Below are positions 53,839 to 62,162 of a DNA stretch of 64,000 nucleotides, one piece after another. The first letter of the stretch is position 1. Each line of letters starts with the position of its first letter. A program made the position numbers and the translations under genes. The stretch lies in contig CM030942.1 of assembly GCA_018136815.1 (NCBI GenBank), forward strand, positions 2,555,546-2,619,545, in the 5' to 3' direction. The stretch comes from Isochrysis galbana. Its lineage: Eukaryota > Haptophyta > Isochrysidales > Isochrysidaceae. The notes under the pieces were generated by a model that was given only the letters and a program-made list of their open reading frames with translations, was not told where the DNA came from and did not search any database.

Positions 53839-54139
53839 AGCAGCTAAATCTCTGGGTAGGAATCACAGCAATTACCAAAAAAGGAATCTAAATTATTTAA
53901 GGGAGAATAACCAAAGCTAACACCGAAAGCAAAGGACGAGCCACAGTCTCCCGCCCCCTTCTCTCCAACTCCTGGCCGAAGCAGCGCGCGCGGCCTCCCC
54001 GGAACCAACTTCTCCGCTAACGAGGGAACTGGGGAAGGGGGAGGGGGTTGTTAGGGGTTAAGGTTGGGTAGTAGGGAGGTACACAAGCACACTGCCTCAC
54101 GCCGCACACGTAGCGGGGTTTTTTAAGAAGATTTTTTTT
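53839..54139 (+). mobile_element. LINE family A copy 3, 3' tail
   Basis: Reference copy of the family A tail: CAGTCTCCCGCCCCCTTCTC, GAAGCAGCGCGCGCGGCCTC, GTTAGGGGTTAAGGTTGGGT, CGCACACGTAGCGGGG and a terminal TTAAGAAGATTTTTTTTT. Confidence 0.9.
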
Positions 54140-55161
54140 TATCCTAGATCCTAGATCCTGATCCTAGGTCCTAGGAGCCTAGGAGAGAGATGCGATGCTA
54201 CAATGTACACTACTTTTATGGGTAGGGTTCCTCTCTAGTCTCTAGCGGCGAGTCAGGATTCGCATGACTAGGGGCTGGGTAGGTGTGGCAAGGCCGTTCT
54301 GCCTGACAAGTGGCGAGCGGCAGGGGCGGCGCGCTCGCGGTTCCCTTCCCCATCAACTTGCGCATCAAAGGGGGGCGGGAGAGGGAGCGTGCGCCCTGCC
54401 CCCGCATGCCCATGTCCATGCGAACCAACCATAAAACTAGAAACTAGTTCTACAAGGCCCTTTTTCCTTGAAAGGTGATGAAGGACGAGATGCTATTTCG
54501 AAGTAGTTTACGCGGTAGGCACAATGCATGCATGCATGCAGAAATCTACGTAAGGCCATCTCTAAAGAAGCAGCCATTATTTGTGCCGGGTGGAGGTGGG
54601 GGGGGGGGGCAGTGCTTGTCGCAGGTTCGAAGGGAAGGGGCGGGCAGCACCGACGCAGCGCAGGCGCAAGACCCGGAGGAAACGGGCTCCTCGACGTGGA
54701 TGGTGTCGCGTGTTTGTGTACTTGGCTCTGATGAAGTCTTGACCCCGCAATAGTGGCGTGGCCGCAACGGCAACTCAGTCATCCATATCTTGAATTGGTT
54801 TTGCATGCTGCAGCGGTGGGGAGCATGTCGATGATACGGAGGCCACCGTCATCATCGGAGCCGTATGTGTGGTCAGAGCTCTGGCGGTGGCGAGATTTGC
54901 CGAGGCTAAGTTGACCTTTTGCAGGCCCGCCATGTCGAGGCAGGGCCACACATACAGGGAGGTTGCTACCTGTGCGGATGCCATCGCTATGTCGTCCGTT
55001 AATGCGACGGACCCACCTGTTGGGGTGCACAGGGATTGCCGACAGTGAGCACTGACTGTCTGGGATCCATCGGGCGCATCGGAGACCGACATGCCACGCA
55101 ACGGTCAGGTGGGAGCGCTCAAATAACTCAGCTGCCTTCCTTGCATGCGACCCACAAAGCA
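54140..55161. other. Intergenic; possible downstream exon of the Cys-rich gene not resolved
   Basis: CCTAGATCCTAGATCC-type direct repeats lie at 54144-54180 and a G run at 54599-54609. The region 54780-55160 could hold further minus-strand exons of the gene at 55162-57411, but no junction was convincing. Confidence 0.35.
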
Positions 55162-57411
55162 CTATGGTAAGCTGTACTTGTTGAAGTGCTTCGCTTGATC
55201 CAATTTGGGCGCACACACGCGAGAGGCTAGCCAGCCAGTGTGGCCGCAACAGGCGCATCCATGAAGGCCCACCTCCTCCCTACCCCACTCCTTTTGTCTA
55301 AGCACGCGGTGCGCACCTCCCCCCATCCTCGCGTGAATTCTGAGCGCGGTCGGCGGCAGTGCTACCCCCAACAGGTCCCTGTAAGCCGCGAGCATGCCAC
55401 TGCGGAGATCGTTGACGTCGCTCACGGCCGTCAGGTCAACGCACATCACGTGCCGGGTGCCGTCGGGTGTCTCCATCGTGACGCGCTTGCTGCCCGGGGT
55501 CGCGGCAGCCGTCGATGCGGGACGCACCACAAATGACGGCGGGTTAGAGTCGGCGGCACCGCCCTCCACTGCCTCGCTGACTGGTGGCAGGCCCATTAGA
55601 GGTTGCTGGGGCCGTGTGGAGGCGGCAATGGCCGGGTTCAGTCTTGGGAGAGGTGGATCCTCGGGTGGGGCCGCATCGGGGGGCCGGGTTGGCACTGAGC
55701 TTCGCATTGTCGGCTGGTATGGCACGGGAGGTCGGTGGTATTGCTGTGAGAGCTGCGGGTCGCTCTGCATCCACGCAACAGAGATCGAGTCCTCGGGCCC
55801 AATCTCGAGCGCGAGCTGGGCGGCCTCCGCCTCTCTCTCGGCGCGGCAGGCCGATGCCTCGCTGGGCGCCCAATCATCCCCCGCACCAAGCTGATGCCCG
55901 AGCGGCGGGTCTGGAGCGAGGCTGATCTGGGCGCCCAGCCCGCCCAGCCCACCACTGCGGAGGATGCCCGTACTGTACATATCTGAGTGCCCGATGGGGC
56001 ATGCCTCACCGATGCCAGGCTGGGCGACCCGCACAGGCGCCCAATCCCGCCCGTACTCGTCGGAGTGAACGGGCGTGATCCGCCGATCGCTCGAAAGTGG
56101 CATGAGCGCGTGGCAGCGAGGGTCGAGCGCCGCCGCCTCCCTGGCACCTAGCAGCCCATCACTCTCTACATCCTCTTCACGCATCACCTTCGCGTACTTG
56201 GAACCACGGGCCGACAGCGGGCGCGCGCCATCCTGCATGAAGGTTGAACCACAGAGCGCGTGCGAACAGGCTCGGAGCAGCAGTGGCGCATCTTCGCGCC
56301 CCGCGCGCGTGCAGAGCGCGACAGTGCACTTGAAGAGCGCGACTGAGGCCAGACCCATCAGCAGCATCGTGAGGAGTGTTTCAGCGAGCGCATCGTCCAT
56401 CCCAGGCAAAAGGTGCGTGAACACGTGTGCAACACCGGCGAGTGGATGCGCGTGCGAGCCGTCGCCGCCGCCATCTGCGCCGATGTGCGCGTCTGTGGCG
56501 GGCCTGTCCGTAGTACCACGAGGCGGCGGCGGCGGCGGCGGCGGCAGCGGCGGCAGCGGCGGCGGAGTTCTCTTGCCGACATCGGTCGTGCGGCCGGTGG
56601 CCGCACCCTCGGCAGGCTCGTCACTTTCCGGAGGTGAGGGCGCAGGCGGTGGCGGTCGGCGGATGAGCATCGTCTCACCAGGAGGAAGCGGGGATGGCGG
56701 CGGGTAGGCGGCCGATGGTGGGCTCGAGCGCGGGCGAGACATCCGCCTAGGGCTCGGTGGCGGCGGCGGTGGGCGCATGGTGAGCACGTCCGTCGGAATG
56801 CCCGGGTAAACCTCGCGCGGGATGGGTTGTGCGGCCGCGGGTGAAGGGGAGTGGCTCGCGCGCGGCAGGGCGTCTGTGACGGCAGTGGCGAGCGCGCCAG
56901 GCGCATGCGGGTCGCATCCACCACGGCCGGGCTCGCAGAGGCCACATGAGCACATGCACTCGGCCTCAACCTCGGCACACATATTCCACTGCCGCTTGAA
57001 CTTGCACGAGCGGCCGCGGAAGTCGTCCCTCTCATTGGGATACATGGCTGACCAGAGGTCGAAGCACTGCGCCGTCCTGGCGCGCCCACTGCCTCCTCCT
57101 CCTCCTCCCCCTCCTCCCCCTCCTCCTCCTCCTCCTCCTCCTCCAGCCAGCTGCTGCTGCTGCTGCTGGTGCGGCGGCGGCGGCGGCGGCGGCGTCTGTG
57201 CGGGGACGATGCATGCGGTGTGGAATGGATGTGTGCACTCCACTCCCGACGTGTAGATGTGCTTGGTACAGCAGTCGTTGCCTCCGAGCTGCGCCCAGCA
57301 GTCGAGGCCTCCACAGCGCTCACAGACAGCGGGGCAGCAGAGAAGGGCCTGTGCGTCTGGGAGAGCAGCGGAGCGGGCGAGCTGGGCGAGTTTGCCCCTG
57401 ACACAGAAGAC
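55162..57411 (-). CDS. Cys-rich, Pro-rich single-pass membrane protein (partial gene model)
   Basis: The minus frame is open from 57501 to 55162. The first 30 codons come from a pyrimidine tract ending GGGTCAG, so the exon probably starts at 57411 with VFCVRGKLAQL and an earlier exon is missing. The ectodomain has a Cys/His cluster (CCPAVCERCGGLDCWAQ, CCTKHIYTSGVECTHPFHTAC) and, after Gln and Gly runs, a second cluster (FRGRSCKFKRQWNMCAEVEAEC, MCSCGLCEPG). About 200 residues of Pro-rich stalk follow. A membrane helix (LLTMLLMGLASVALFKCTVALC) precedes a cytoplasmic part with an acidic/Ser-rich stretch. A terminal folded segment reads TMETPDGTRHVMCVDLTAVS, then DLRSGMLAAYRDLLG. The last 30 codons probably run into an intron (donor GTAGGG near 55280). 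No family is recognised. The stalk and Cys modules suggest a surface protein. Confidence 0.65.
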   Translation of the reverse strand, partial: VFCVRGKLAQLARSAALPDAQALLCCPAVCERCGGLDCWAQLGGNDCCTKHIYTSGVECTHPFHTACIVPAQTPPPPPPPHQQQQQQLAGGGGGGGGGGGGGGGGGGSGRARTAQCFDLWSAMYPNERDDFRGRSCKFKRQWNMCAEVEAECMCSCGLCEPGRGGCDPHAPGALATAVTDALPRASHSPSPAAAQPIPREVYPGIPTDVLTMRPPPPPPSPRRMSRPRSSPPSAAYPPPSPLPPGETMLIRRPPPPAPSPPESDEPAEGAATGRTTDVGKRTPPPLPPLPPPPPPPPRGTTDRPATDAHIGADGGGDGSHAHPLAGVAHVFTHLLPGMDDALAETLLTMLLMGLASVALFKCTVALCTRAGREDAPLLLRACSHALCGSTFMQDGARPLSARGSKYAKVMREEDVESDGLLGAREAAALDPRCHALMPLSSDRRITPVHSDEYGRDWAPVRVAQPGIGEACPIGHSDMYSTGILRSGGLGGLGAQISLAPDPPLGHQLGAGDDWAPSEASACRAEREAEAAQLALEIGPEDSISVAWMQSDPQLSQQYHRPPVPYQPTMRSSVPTRPPDAAPPEDPPLPRLNPAIAASTRPQQPLMGLPPVSEAVEGGAADSNPPSFVVRPASTAAATPGSKRVTMETPDGTRHVMCVDLTAVSDVNDLRSGMLAAYRDLLGVALPPTALRIHARMGGGAHRVLRQKEWGREEVGLHGCACCGHTGWLASRVCAPKLDQAKHFNKYSLP
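57097..57195. repeat. Coding trinucleotide repeats (Gly, Gln and Pro tracts)
   Basis: TCC/CTCC repeats encode a Gly run on minus, GCT repeats encode Gln, and GGC repeats encode Pro. All keep the reading frame of the Cys-rich membrane protein. Confidence 0.85.
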
Positions 57412-58527
57412 CTGACCCGTGGTGGTGAGTGGGGAGGAGGTGGTGGAGAGGGAAGGGAGGGAGGAGAGGGGGAAGAGGGTGGGGAGGGAGAGAGAGGGCA
57501 TCGGGGAGGAGGGAGAGGGGGAGGGGAGGCGGGGACGGAGGGAGAAAGAGATAAGAGAGACGAGAAGACAGAAGAAAGAGAGAGTGGGAAGGGCCGGGGG
57601 GGGGAGGGCGCGGGCAGGAGGAAGGAGGCTCGAGCGAGAGGGGGGGCGGGGAGAGACGAGAGCAGTATATAAAGTAGATGTGTGGTATCATTATTCTCTC
57701 TTTGTACTCTGTACTCTTCTTCTACATTACCTAGAGTGTAGCAGCCCGCCGAGACCCCCCAAGAGGTGGACGGCGAGCCCTTCCCCCCCCGCTTCTCACC
57801 TATCGACTATTTATAGTGATAGGCCGATAGTGTGTGGCAAAAAAGGGGGGTCCGCCAGCCACCGCCCCTCCCCCCCCGCGCGCCATACCATCGTTGGTTC
57901 TCGGGCAAGTTGGCTGCGATTAGAAATGATTCATGGACTATCGCGTACCCTAACAATAACGAGTCACTTGTCGTCAAAGATGAGAAGAACGAAATCAGGC
58001 CTGCTATATAGATGTTTGTGCTTTGCCGGAGTGAGGTCGTTTGCCTTCATTTGGTACCCCTCGTTTCCAAATACGCGAAAAACAAAAGGCCGCTTATCGG
58101 TTCGGGTTCAGCTCCCGTAAAGATTGAACCCACAAGGCCCAGCAACATCAAATACAAAAAAGCTCGGTCCTAGGACACCGGGCCGAGCTCACCATGAGGG
58201 CGCTCCTGCGAGCAAGGGGATGCATGGTTACTAGTGCGTGCCCCCCCTCGATGAAAATTCCAGCGGTCTCCTCGTCACGCATGACGTGGCCGCCGCGCAG
58301 CCGCATGCAGGACCTCTCCTCACACTTGTCTTGAAAGGATCGTCTTCAATGAGTGCATCGGATGTATACCGCACTCCCCTTCGCCAGTGCTCTTCGAACT
58401 CGTGTATACCTGGGTCTCCCGTCTCAGGTGTGGGAGAGCCATGGTAAAGGAGCGACAAGGCAAGGTCTCTATGTGTCATTATGAGCACGAAACGAAAACG
58501 CCTTTCACTTTGTTCCGTGCTAGCCAA
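57412..58527. other. Pyrimidine-rich (minus) intron/flank, then intergenic
   Basis: From 57420 to 57660 the plus strand is almost purine-only, the minus-strand polypyrimidine tract leading to the exon at 57411. A TATATAA-like word lies at 57666. No gene was recognised from 57700 to 58527. Confidence 0.4.
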
Positions 58528-58656
58528 TCAGTCATCAGATCTGCAGGTACCACTACGACACGTGTATTCACCACAGCACTCCGAGTTACTTTGGCACACC
58601 GACCCTGGCTCGCGGCATGGCGTCTCACACACTCCCTCGTCATTGCACTCAAGTCC

Positions 58657-58673
58657 TTCACAGCACTCGTCGC
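58657..58673 (+). repeat. Target-site duplication, left copy (17 bp)
   Basis: ttcacagcactcgtcgc, identical to 59549-59565. It lies in the coding sequence of the Cys-repeat protein. Confidence 0.95.
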
Positions 58674-59548
58674 AACTAAGTTTATACTTAGCTCGCCCAT
58701 GGGGGGGCACGAGCCCCCCTCTCTCTCCACTCCTCCCCTGCCATGGGGGAGGATCCACCCACTCTCCTGGCACGCCTGATGGCTTGCCAGGAGCACACAG
58801 CCCTGCTGACCCATACCTCTCCCCACAGGCCCGCCTGACTCGCCCGCCCTGGCCCATCGTGGCCTGCCCATTCCTCTGACCAGCCCGCCCTCCTCCCCCT
58901 GGGCCCCCCTGTTCAGGACCCCCCAGCCAGCTCCAGTCGACCCGCAGGGGCTCGAGAGCCAGCGAGGGAGAGGCAGGAGGGGCCAGGGCCATGCCCCAGC
59001 CTCACCTGCCCCCTGAGCTATGCTCCCAGGCCCTGCAGGCCATCTGGGGACCTGAGCGAGGGGCCGCAGGCGCGCGCCATGGGCCCCCGCCGCAGGGAAG
59101 AGAGGAGGAAAAGGGAAGAGGGAGGGGAGGGGGGAGCGGCAGCTCTCCCCTCCGGCAGTAACGTGTCTTCTCGCCCCGTTTGGGTAAGAGAAGACGGGGG
59201 CGCCAGAGCCAGGAGGGAAGGGCCGCGGCTCGCCGCGGCCACTCGCTCGGGCGAGGGAGATTAGCGCTCTAGGCCCCTAAACTCACGAGTGCCCCCCCCC
59301 CCTGCGTTGTTTTACCCGAAAGGGGTTTTCCCCCAGCGTGGCCTCGAGGAGAGGGTGTGCTGGGGTGCGTAGGGTCGGTGCTTGCACTGGGGGGAGGACA
59401 AATATCGAGGGGAGGGGGCAATGCCCCCCCCCCCGGTACCACTCGGACACCTGGCTCGCCAGGCATGGCGGGAGTCCGGGGCTGAAAAGTTGTGTCCAAT
59501 TAGCTAGTGGGGTTGGCTAGGATATAACATTTTAATTTTCATTTTAAT
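58674..59548 (+). mobile_element. SINE-like insertion, 875 bp, complete with 17-bp target duplication
   Basis: Starts AACTAAGTTTATACTTAGCTC and matches the copies at 14433, 51249 and 28903 (reverse) over about 500 bases, to GTTTGGGTAAGAG near 59190. The remaining 350 bases, ending GGATATAACATTTTAATTTT and an AT-rich tail, match the fragment at 11207-11376 instead. The insertion is therefore composite, or a longer subfamily member. It has no coding capacity. Confidence 0.85.
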
Positions 59549-59565
59549 TTCACAGCACTCGTCGC
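59549..59565 (+). repeat. Target-site duplication, right copy (17 bp)
   Basis: Exact copy of 58657-58673. Confidence 0.95.
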
Positions 59566-59853
59566 CATAACTGCACCCCCCCCTTTTCTCGACACACGGT
59601 GTGACGGTACGGCACTTTTGGTCGGAACACACGAGATCGTGACAACAGTCTCCATCGTTTGCACACTCTCCATCCACATCCTTGCATCTGTCTGGCTGCT
59701 TCTTCGTGAGTACCAACGCCACGACGGTGGCGGCGACCACGGTGGCGACGACCACCGCGAGGGCAATCAAAAGTCGTTTCGACGGCATATTTACCCATAT
59801 GCCCATTTTTTTTAGTCCAACGTTCGGTTCGAAACAAACGCGATGCGCTTGCC

Positions 59854-60309
59854 TCATGGGGGGGAGGGGGAGTCTCCTGAGTTTGCATTCGCTGTGGATA
59901 ATCGCTTGGTCACGGTCGTGATGACAAAGACGACCACCGCCACGAGCGCGGCGACGACCCCAAGCGTGACCAACAAGGCGATCAGCATTACTTTGCCGAA
60001 GATGAAGCGGAGGGCCAGCTGTGTTGGTGTTTCCACGGAGTCCGCACTGCACTCGACGTCGAGCGAGCGCACCGGGTGCGTCCACCCGATCGCCTTCAGG
60101 TCGACGTCTTCACGGCGCTTGTCTTGTGCTTTCGGGTCGTCTACCGACGGGCCGTGGATGGTCGAGCTCACGCCTTTGGAGTGGGGCTCGGAAAAGATAG
60201 TCATTTTGCACCCCATCCTCACAGATGCCTGCTTGGGGTCCTGGAGGTTCACCTCGTACTTTCCCGTTCCAAAGCCATTCCTATCGACGCGCCCGGGGGC
60301 GTTCCCCAT
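59854..60309 (-). CDS. Small C-terminally anchored membrane protein, 151 residues
   Basis: Intronless minus frame with ATG at 60309 and stop at 59854-59856, 47 bases upstream of the start of the Cys-repeat gene in the same orientation. It begins MGNAPG (Gly at position 2; N-myristoylation is possible but the usual Ser/Thr at position 6 is absent). The N-terminal 100 residues are polar, with a stretch (FGTGKYEVNL, MGCKMTIFSE) that could form beta strands. Residues about 108-135 form one membrane helix (LIALLVTLGVVAALVAVVVFV), followed by a short basic/polar tail. No family is recognised. The close spacing and lack of introns differ from the rest of the window. Confidence 0.65.
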   Translation of the reverse strand: MGNAPGRVDRNGFGTGKYEVNLQDPKQASVRMGCKMTIFSEPHSKGVSSTIHGPSVDDPKAQDKRREDVDLKAIGWTHPVRSLDVECSADSVETPTQLALRFIFGKVMLIALLVTLGVVAALVAVVVFVITTVTKRLSTANANSGDSPSPP

Positions 60310-60494
60310 TGTTACAATTTAGGCTCGCACGCACACGGGAGCGCCTTTTGTTTTTGGGGTGCTTTATTTTTTTCGGGGGGGGGGCGCTTGATTTTTTGAC
60401 GCGGGTGGCTGCTTGGCCGCCGCCGCCTCCCTCTCTCCTGGCGCCGCGCACCGCCACCTGGTCGCTCGTGAGCTAGGAGGTCTCTAAAAAAATG

Positions 60495-60600
60495 TGGCCG
60501 TTGGCGCTCCCGGCTCACCGGCGGCCGCTGGCTCCGTGTGCATCGCGTGGTGCAGGTGTGTTTCTCCCTCCTAGCGCCCCCCCCCCCCATCGGCCCAGTG
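60495..60600 (+). pseudogene. Duplicated fragment of the cytochrome b561-type gene (one exon end plus intron start)
   Basis: GGCTCACCGGCGGCCGCTGG, CTCCGTGTGCATCGCGTGGT and GCAGGTGTGTTTCTCCCTCC match the minus strand of 19260-19160, across the exon ending VHRAVQ (here VHRVVQ) and its donor site into the intron. No further exons are found nearby, so it is a genomic, not mRNA-derived, partial copy. Confidence 0.65.
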
Positions 60601-60752
60601 TCGAGAACAAATCCGTTCAGCGAACGAGGCAATCCAACAACTCAGAAAACAAATACAAGATTTGGCGATGACCCCCGATACCACCACAAGGACTCGGTAA
60701 AGAGAGGTCGTTATACTTGACTGTTCGAAGAGGCATCGTTGTCCGACGTCCT

Positions 60753-61325
60753 GTCGTCAGTCGTCATCCGTCGCTCTCGCTCTCGTCGCTCTCGCTCTCG
60801 TAACACTCGTACCCTACAAACTCGCCTCGCCTCACCAGCCCCTGCCAACACAGCCCTTCTCTCACTCACCCTCGCCTCTCGCCGCTCGCTCGATGTCGCT
60901 TTCGCCGCCGTCCTCGCCCTCGCCCAAGCCCGCCTGCCCGCCTTCCTCTGCTGACGGGCCTCAGCCCGCCAGCGTCTCCGAAGTCGTCTCCTCCGCCGCG
61001 CCTGCCGCCGGTCTGCCTCCTTCCTCATTGCCCTCAGGCCCTATGGGCCATTCCAATCGGTTGCGCAAACGCGTAGTCTTAAAGACTACCGTGTAGTCTT
61101 GGGAGGGGGGGGGAAGACAACGGAAAATGTTAGCCTCATTGCCGCCTCATTATGACGAATTGGTATGGCCCATAGGGCCTGAGGGCAATGAGGAGGGTGG
61201 CAAGCCGGCGGCAGGCGCGGCTGAAGAGACGACTTCGGAGACGCTGACGGGCTGAGGCCCGTCAGCAGAGGAAGGCGAGCGAGAGCGACGAGAGCGAGAG
61301 CGACGAATGACGACTGACGACAGGA
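60753..61325. repeat. Fold-back inverted repeat with unequal arms
   Basis: The inner arms 60951-61056 and 61168-61272 are nearly perfect inverse copies (CTGCTGACGGGCCTCAGCCC through GGCCCTATGGGCCAT). The outer arms 60753-60798 and 61280-61325 also pair (GTCGTCAGTCGTCATCCGTC). The left side carries about 150 extra bases between the two segments. The loop is 110 bases and contains GTAGTCTTAAAGACTAC, itself a palindrome. Both arms encode the same peptide-like text (SVSEVVSSAAPAAGLPPSSL) in opposite directions. Confidence 0.85.
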
Positions 61326-61329
61326 CGAC

Positions 61330-62162
61330 GGACAAAGACACCCAGGAAAACACCCCGACTCTCGCCCCACGACTTTCTCACATAACTCGACTGAAATCAA
61401 ACTCAAACACTCCGATCAGACAACGACGGACGACGATCAAAGGGCGATCTGTCGACGATCTTGTCTGGAACGGGAATCGCACCATAACGGAATCGAGGGG
61501 CAATCGTGCTACGCAGGATTCCAAGAGACTTACCGAATAAGACGAGAGAAGTGCGATATGCTTAAGGGGGAGGTACGAAGAGATCGCAAATTAAACCTGA
61601 TTGCCCCCAGAAGCAGATAAAGAAACGCAGGGGAGATAGCAAATTAAACCTATTTGCGAGGCGCCCGGGAGGAAGAAAGGTGGGGAAACTTCCCTTCTCT
61701 TTCGAGAGAAAGAGAGAGAGCGCTCCACAACCCTAGATCCTAGGCGTACACGCGAAGTTTTTGACCGAGAACGAGAGAAAGCAGAGAATTATAACGATAA
61801 ATACCGAATGACGAAGAGAAGCCTAACGAGTGTCGATTCGCGAATGCGACACATTATCAACGGCCAAAGCCTCGCCACGGTCCGCCCCCCTCCCCCTGAG
61901 AGTCTCCCCTATCATCTCCCTGCTTTGGGTGCCCAAGTTTGCCCTGACAACCCACTAAACAGCGCCCGGCAGCCGTGGGGTCTGCAAGTGCTCGGGCGCC
62001 TGGCGAGCGCGCGCCGAGCGATTCCCAAATTGGTCTTCGTCAACACGGACCACTTCCCACTTCTGGCGCAGCGCGCAGCTCACGCTTGGCATGCTGCACA
62101 ATTGCATCCATCTCACACAAAGAAAACCGTTCATCCTCCTCGGCGAACGGGTGCGTGATTCA
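61330..62162. other. Intergenic or upstream exon region, unresolved
   Basis: A plus frame at 61808-62158 (ATG start, 116 codons) could be the first exon of the following gene, but its stop and the next exon's start are not joined by a clear intron. AT-richer sequence (61540-61810) may be promoter. Confidence 0.35.

Larger units (their letters stand above)
58528..59806 (-). pseudogene. Small membrane-anchored protein with three cystine-knot-like Cys repeats, split by a transposable element
   Basis: The 5' part on minus starts at ATG 59806 (or 59788) with a hydrophobic anchor (LLIALAVVVATVVAATVVAL). It continues with a Cys repeat of form Cx6Cx5CCx4CxnC and half of a second repeat. It breaks off at 59549-59565. 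The 3' part, 58673-58528, resumes inside the second repeat and adds a third (CREPGSV, CCGEY) to a TGA at 58528-58530. The break is an 875-bp insertion flanked by 17-base duplications. The two halves are in the same frame once one duplication plus the insertion (892 bp) is discounted, so the gene was intact before insertion. With the insertion it is interrupted after the second CC pair unless spliced out. Function is unknown; disulphide-rich modules of this shape occur in many secreted proteins. Confidence 0.85.
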
